Assembly: GCF_018326005.1 (NCBI RefSeq)
Contig: NZ_AP021903.1
Location: 4,063,501 to 4,127,500, forward strand
Length of the DNA stretch: 64,000 nt
Direction of reading: 5' to 3'
From: Pseudomonas sp. Seg1
GTDB taxonomy: Bacteria; Pseudomonadota; Gammaproteobacteria; Pseudomonadales; Pseudomonadaceae
Each line of letters opens with the position of its first letter. Position 1 is the first letter of the stretch. Made by a program: the position numbers and the translations under genes. The notes beneath the pieces were generated by a model. That model made no database searches. It was not told the DNA's origin and was given only the letters and a program-made list of their open reading frames with translations. Positions 55,927 to 64,000 of this stretch are shown here, one piece after another.

Positions 55927-57183
55927 TTACATGTGTTTGATCAGCGCCTCACCGAAGCCCGAAGAAGACACCAGCGTGGCGCCTTCCATCAGACGTTCGA
56001 AGTCGTAGGTCACGGTCTTGGCCTTGATCGCGCCGTTGGTGCCTTTGATGATCAGGTCTGCCGCCTCGGTCCAGCCCAGGTGGCGCAGCATCATCTCGGC
56101 CGACAGAATCACCGAACCCGGGTTGACCTGGTCCTTGCCGGCATATTTCGGCGCAGTGCCGTGGGTGGCCTCGAACATGGCCACGGTGTCGGACAGGTTG
56201 GCGCCCGGCGCGATACCAATACCGCCCACTTCCGCCGCCAGCGCGTCGGAGAGGTAGTCACCGTTGAGGTTCAGGGTGGCGATCACATCGTATTCGGCCG
56301 GGCGCAGCAGGATCTGCTGGAGCATGGCGTCGGCGATGGCATCCTTGACGATGACTTCACGCCCGGTTTTCGGGTTCTTGAACTTCATCCACGGGCCGCC
56401 ATCGAGCAGCTCGGCACCGAATTCTTCCTTCGCCACCTCGTAGCCCCAGTCCTTGAAGGCACCTTCGGTGAACTTCATGATGTTGCCCTTGTGCACGATG
56501 GTCAGCGACTTGCGATCGTTGTCCACGACATATTGCAGAGCCTTGCGCACCAGGCGCTTGGTGCCTTCTTTGGAAACCGGCTTGATGCCGATGCCGCAAT
56601 CCTGGTCGAAACGGATCTTGGTGACGCCCATTTCTTCTTTGAGGAACTTGATGACCTTGATGGCTTCAGGGGAGCCGGCCTTCCATTCGATCCCGGCATA
56701 AATGTCTTCGGAGTTCTCGCGGAAGATCACCATGTCGACGTCGCCGGGCTTTTTCACCGGGCTTGGCACACCTTCGAACCACACCACCGGGCGCAGGCAT
56801 ACATAGAGATCGAGTTGCTGACGCAGGGCCACGTTCAGCGAGCGGATACCGCCACCAACCGGCGTGGTCAGCGGGCCTTTGATGGAAACCACGTAATCCT
56901 TGACCGCGTCCAGGGTTTCCTGGGGCAGCCAGGTGTCCTGGTCATAGACCTGAGTCGCTTTTTCGCCAGCGTAGACTTCCATCCAGGAAATCTTGCGCTT
57001 GCCTCCGTAGGCTTTCTCTACGGCAGCATCAACCACTTTGATCATCACAGGGCTGACGTCGACGCCAATGCCGTCACCTTCAATGAAGGGGATGATCGGG
57101 TTATCAGGAACATTGAGAGAATGGTCTGCATTGACGGTGATTTTGTCGCCGACGGCTGGAACCTGAATCTTCTTGTAACCCAT
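55927..57183 (-). CDS. icd: NADP-dependent isocitrate dehydrogenase (dimeric type)
   Basis: 418 residues, the usual length. [17 protein letters not shown] at the start; [14 protein letters not shown] holds the Ser that AceK phosphorylates in E. coli; the metal site is in [17 protein letters not shown]. It turns isocitrate into 2-oxoglutarate in the TCA cycle. GGAG lies six bases before the ATG. A longer frame begins upstream, but only this ATG fits the family. Divergent from idh. Confidence 0.95.
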   Translation of the reverse strand: MGYKKIQVPAVGDKITVNADHSLNVPDNPIIPFIEGDGIGVDVSPVMIKVVDAAVEKAYGGKRKISWMEVYAGEKATQVYDQDTWLPQETLDAVKDYVVSIKGPLTTPVGGGIRSLNVALRQQLDLYVCLRPVVWFEGVPSPVKKPGDVDMVIFRENSEDIYAGIEWKAGSPEAIKVIKFLKEEMGVTKIRFDQDCGIGIKPVSKEGTKRLVRKALQYVVDNDRKSLTIVHKGNIMKFTEGAFKDWGYEVAKEEFGAELLDGGPWMKFKNPKTGREVIVKDAIADAMLQQILLRPAEYDVIATLNLNGDYLSDALAAEVGGIGIAPGANLSDTVAMFEATHGTAPKYAGKDQVNPGSVILSAEMMLRHLGWTEAADLIIKGTNGAIKAKTVTYDFERLMEGATLVSSSGFGEALIKHM

Positions 57184-59890
<2,707 letters not shown>

Positions 59891-59907
59891 GGTTGTAAAG
59901 GGAACAT

Positions 59908-59938
59908 CACAAACCCCGGCCCAGCGCCGGGGTTTGTG
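59908..59938 (+). terminator. stem-loop after idh
   Basis: CACAAACCCCGGC / GCCGGGGTTTGTG, 13-bp stem, with only a weak T tail. Confidence 0.7.
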
Positions 59939-59965
59939 TTTCCGGGTTTTATGATCACCACAAAA

Positions 59966-60058
59966 CCCTGTGGGAGCTGGCTTGCCAGCGATAGCGGTGG
60001 ATCAGTCACCTTCAATGCTGAATGATAGGCCGCCATCGCTGGCAAGCCTCCCACAGGG
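59966..60058. repeat. REP doublet (REPIN)
   Basis: Inverted CCTGTGGGAGCTGGCTTGCC copies between idh and the NUDIX gene. Confidence 0.85.
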
Positions 60059-60092
60059 ATCGGGTTCCAATATTCAAAAACGAGGACACCGT

Positions 60093-60539
60093 ATGGAATG
60101 GCTCCCCCACATCACCGTCGCCACTATCGTCGAGGACAACGGCCGTTTCCTGATGGTCGAAGAACACAAGGCTGGCCGTAACGTGCTCAATCAGCCCGCC
60201 GGCCATCTCGACCCGGATGAAACCCTGATTGAGGCTGCCATCCGCGAAACCCTCGAAGAAACCGGCTGGGACGTCGAGCCCACCGGCGTGGTCGGCATTT
60301 ACCTGTACACCGCGCCGAGCAACGGCGTGACTTATCAGCGCGTGTGCTTCAGTGCCAAAGCCGTCAAACACCACCCGGATTATCAACTCGACGACGGCAT
60401 CGTCGGCGCCAAGTGGCTGACCCGCAGTGAATTAATCGCCCAACGCGACAACTGGCGCAGCGAGCTGATCATCCGTTGCATCGACGATTATCTGGCCGGT
60501 CATCACTTCAGCCTCGAACTGATCCGCCCTTCTCTTTAG
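60093..60539 (+). CDS. NUDIX hydrolase (NudJ-like phosphatase)
   Basis: 148 residues. A canonical Nudix box: GHLDPDETLIEAAIRETLEETGW, from about residue 36. N-terminus PHITVATIVEDNGRFLMVEE; end FSLELIRPSL. NudJ (YmfB) acts on nucleoside di- and triphosphates and thiamine pyrophosphates, and in pseudomonads sits next to mnmA, as here. Confidence 0.9.
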   Translation: MEWLPHITVATIVEDNGRFLMVEEHKAGRNVLNQPAGHLDPDETLIEAAIRETLEETGWDVEPTGVVGIYLYTAPSNGVTYQRVCFSAKAVKHHPDYQLDDGIVGAKWLTRSELIAQRDNWRSELIIRCIDDYLAGHHFSLELIRPSL

Positions 60540-60598
60540 CCTTGAGGCCGCGAGCCTGCTAGAATCGCGTCCTTTTTCAAGACACTCATTGAATCCCT

Positions 60599-61723
60599 AT
60601 GCGTGATCCAGCCCCTTCTGACACATCCAAGAAGCGCGTCATTGTCGGCATGTCCGGCGGCGTGGACTCTTCCGTTTCCGCTCTCCTGCTGATCGAGCAG
60701 GGCTATGAGGTGGAAGGCCTGTTCATGAAGAACTGGGAAGAAGACGACGGAACGGAATACTGCACCGCCATGGACGACCTGGCGGACGCCCAGGCTGTGT
60801 GCGACAAGATCGGTATCAAGCTGCACACCGCCAACTTCGCCGCCGAGTACTGGGACAACGTGTTCGAGCACTTCCTCGCCGAATACAAGGCCGGGCGTAC
60901 CCCGAACCCGGACATCCTGTGCAACCGCGAGATCAAGTTCAAGGCGTTCCTCGACTACGCCATGATGCTCGGCGCCGACCTGATCGCCACCGGCCACTAC
61001 GTGCGTCGTCGCGATATCGATGGCCGCACCGAATTGCTCAAGGGCCTCGATCCGAACAAGGACCAGAGCTACTTCCTGCACGCCGTCGGCGGCGAACAGA
61101 TCGCCAAGACGCTGTTCCCGGTCGGCGAACTGGAAAAGCCGCAAGTGCGCGCAATTGCCGAGAAATACGAGCTGGCGACCGCCAAGAAGAAGGATTCCAC
61201 CGGGATCTGCTTCATCGGCGAGCGTCGTTTCAGCGACTTCCTCAAGCAATATCTGCCGGCACAACCGGGCGAAATCAAAACCACCGAAGGCGAAGTCATC
61301 GGCCGTCACCACGGCTTGATGTACCACACCATCGGTCAGCGCCAGGGCCTCGGCATCGGCGGTCTGAAAGATGCCGGCGATGAGCCGTGGTACGTGCTGC
61401 GCAAGGATCTCGATACCAACGAGCTGATCGTTGGCCAGGGCAACAACCACCCGTGGCTGTTCTCCAGCGCCCTGCTCGCTTCGGAAATCTATTGGGTCAA
61501 CCCGATCGACCTGAGCCAGCCGTTGCGCCTGACCGCGAAAGTGCGTTATCGCCAGAGCGATCAGGCCTGCACCCTGGAAAAAACCGCCAGCGGCTACCGC
61601 GCCGTGTTCGACGAACCACAACGCGCAGTGACGCCGGGCCAGTCCGTGGTTTTCTATGACGGTGAAATCTGCCTCGGTGGCGGCGTGATCGAAGTCGCCG
61701 AGCCGTGGAGCGGTCAGGCATGA
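60599..61723 (+). CDS. mnmA: tRNA-specific 2-thiouridylase MnmA
   Basis: 374 residues. PP-loop [17 protein letters not shown]; catalytic Cys in [12 protein letters not shown] and [17 protein letters not shown]; and [11 protein letters not shown]. It thiolates U34 of Lys, Glu and Gln tRNAs using sulfur passed by TusDCBE, which is encoded at 35824-37199. Overlaps hflD by four bases (ATGA). Confidence 0.95.
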   Translation: MRDPAPSDTSKKRVIVGMSGGVDSSVSALLLIEQGYEVEGLFMKNWEEDDGTEYCTAMDDLADAQAVCDKIGIKLHTANFAAEYWDNVFEHFLAEYKAGRTPNPDILCNREIKFKAFLDYAMMLGADLIATGHYVRRRDIDGRTELLKGLDPNKDQSYFLHAVGGEQIAKTLFPVGELEKPQVRAIAEKYELATAKKKDSTGICFIGERRFSDFLKQYLPAQPGEIKTTEGEVIGRHHGLMYHTIGQRQGLGIGGLKDAGDEPWYVLRKDLDTNELIVGQGNNHPWLFSSALLASEIYWVNPIDLSQPLRLTAKVRYRQSDQACTLEKTASGYRAVFDEPQRAVTPGQSVVFYDGEICLGGGVIEVAEPWSGQA

Positions 61724-62343
61724 GCCCGACTCAGGAGCAACTGACGGCGCTCGGCGGTGTGTTTCTCGCCGCTGTTTTGGTCGACCGGATCGCCAAGACC
61801 GGCCAGACCAGCGAGGCCGGCCTGAGCTGCATGCTCGGCAGCCTGCTGGTGCGCGACCCGAAAGATACGCTGGACGTGTACGGCGGCGACGACCTCAATC
61901 TGCGCGAGGGCTATCGAGCGCTGATCGGCGCATTGGAGCGCGATCCGAGCACCTTGCAGCGCGAGCCGCTGCGTTATGCCCTGTCGATGCTCGGTCTGGA
62001 ACGTCAACTGGCCAAGCGTGACGACATGCTCGACACCATCGGCAAGCGCCTGCCGCAGATTCAGTCGCAGGTCGAACACTTCGGCCCGGCCCACGAAAAC
62101 GTCGTCGCCGCTTGCGGTGCGCTGTATCAGGACACCCTGAGCACCCTGCGCCAACGCATTCAGGTGCATGGCGACATGCGCAACCTGCAGCAGCCGAGCA
62201 ATGCCTCGAAGATCCGCGCCCTGCTGCTCGCCGGTATCCGTTCAGCGCGCCTGTGGCGACAGCTCGGCGGCCACCGCTGGCAATTGGTGATCAGCCGTCG
62301 CAAATTGCTCAAAGAGCTGTATCCGTTGCTGCGCAGCGAGTAA
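61720..62343 (+). CDS. hflD: high-frequency lysogenization protein HflD
   Basis: 207 residues, helical. [22 protein letters not shown] and [18 protein letters not shown] are the family core. In E. coli it binds phage lambda CII at the membrane; otherwise its role is unclear. Follows mnmA and precedes purB, as in many gammaproteobacteria. Confidence 0.92.
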   Translation: MSPTQEQLTALGGVFLAAVLVDRIAKTGQTSEAGLSCMLGSLLVRDPKDTLDVYGGDDLNLREGYRALIGALERDPSTLQREPLRYALSMLGLERQLAKRDDMLDTIGKRLPQIQSQVEHFGPAHENVVAACGALYQDTLSTLRQRIQVHGDMRNLQQPSNASKIRALLLAGIRSARLWRQLGGHRWQLVISRRKLLKELYPLLRSE

Positions 62344-62382
62344 ACGCCACGCAATAAAAGTTTTGTAGCCTGTAACGCGTAA

Positions 62383-63840
<1,458 letters not shown>

Positions 63841-63862
63841 TCGACCGCTTGACCCGTTTGAG

Positions 63863-63887
63863 ACGCCCGGCCGCGCCGGGCGTTTTT
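63863..63887 (+). terminator. rho-independent terminator after purB
   Basis: ACGCCCGGC / GCCGGGCGT stem with a TTTTTATT tail. Confidence 0.9.
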
Positions 63888-63926
63888 ATTCCCGTCTGAA
63901 AAGTGCTTTTTTTCAATAGGTTACAT

Positions 63927-64000
63927 ATGAATTCCGATATTCCTCTTCAACTTCTGGGCGGTCTCACGGCGCGCGAATTCCTGCGCGACTACTGGCAGAA
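63927..64000 (+). CDS. roxA: RoxA/YcfD-like ribosomal oxygenase, 3' end cut by window
   Basis: The window stops after 24 codons: MNSDIPLQLLGGLTAREFLRD and YWQ. This opening matches the JmjC/cupin L16 arginine-hydroxylase family, whose gene commonly follows purB in pseudomonads. The domain itself is outside the window. Confidence 0.7.
   Translation, partial: MNSDIPLQLLGGLTAREFLRDYWQ

Overview
The window is a chromosomal segment of a fluorescent-group Pseudomonas. The evidence is the GC-rich coding style, the many Pseudomonas-type REP doublets (GTGGGAGC...GCTCCCAC class), the gene orders trxB-aat-bpt-infA-clpA-clpS-cspD-icd/idh, tusDCBE-ybiB and mnmA-hflD-purB, and the side-by-side presence of a dimeric-type (icd) and a monomeric (idh) NADP isocitrate dehydrogenase. 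No rRNA, tRNA, prophage, plasmid or CRISPR locus was seen. One insertion sequence is present. The first gene (LysR regulator) and the last gene (RoxA-like cupin) run off the window.

Region 1 (1-31,000) is accessory metabolism and regulation. It carries LysR, LuxR, TetR and MocR regulators and two polyamine-type periplasmic binding proteins without their ABC permeases, one beside a LuxR regulator and a DmpA-type peptidase, the other beside an FAD amine oxidase and a LysR regulator. It also has several GNAT acetyltransferases, a MATE exporter, a SulP anion transporter, a secreted chorismate mutase, small YXWGXW envelope proteins, a 39-bp-repeat protein, gamma-glutamyltranspeptidase and an alkyltransferase. 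An acyltransferase-3 gene is broken by a single-base frameshift. A probable structured small RNA with its own promoter and terminator lies between a tetR gene and a GNAT gene (about 8,807-8,948).

Region 2 (31,000-43,900) begins with a chitin-degrading pair (AA10 monooxygenase plus GH18 chitinase), neither with a recognisable signal peptide. It continues with hemerythrin, the TusDCBE sulfur relay and YbiB, a glutathionyl-hydroquinone reductase, then cysG, serS, crcB and rarA in a tight co-directional block.

Region 3 (43,900-64,000) is core housekeeping: lolA, ftsK, trxB; the N-degron genes aat and bpt followed by infA; clpA and clpS; cspD; the divergent icd/idh pair; a NUDIX hydrolase; mnmA, hflD and purB. 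MnmA is the acceptor of the sulfur carried by TusDCBE, so both ends of the 2-thiouridine pathway are in the window. The conserved infA-clpA junction is expanded by about 2.3 kb of nested repeats: an outer imperfect inverted repeat of about 250 bp per arm, inner inverted repeats, two tandem arrays, and a 1,285-bp IS481-family element with 26-bp perfect inverted ends and a 5-bp target duplication.
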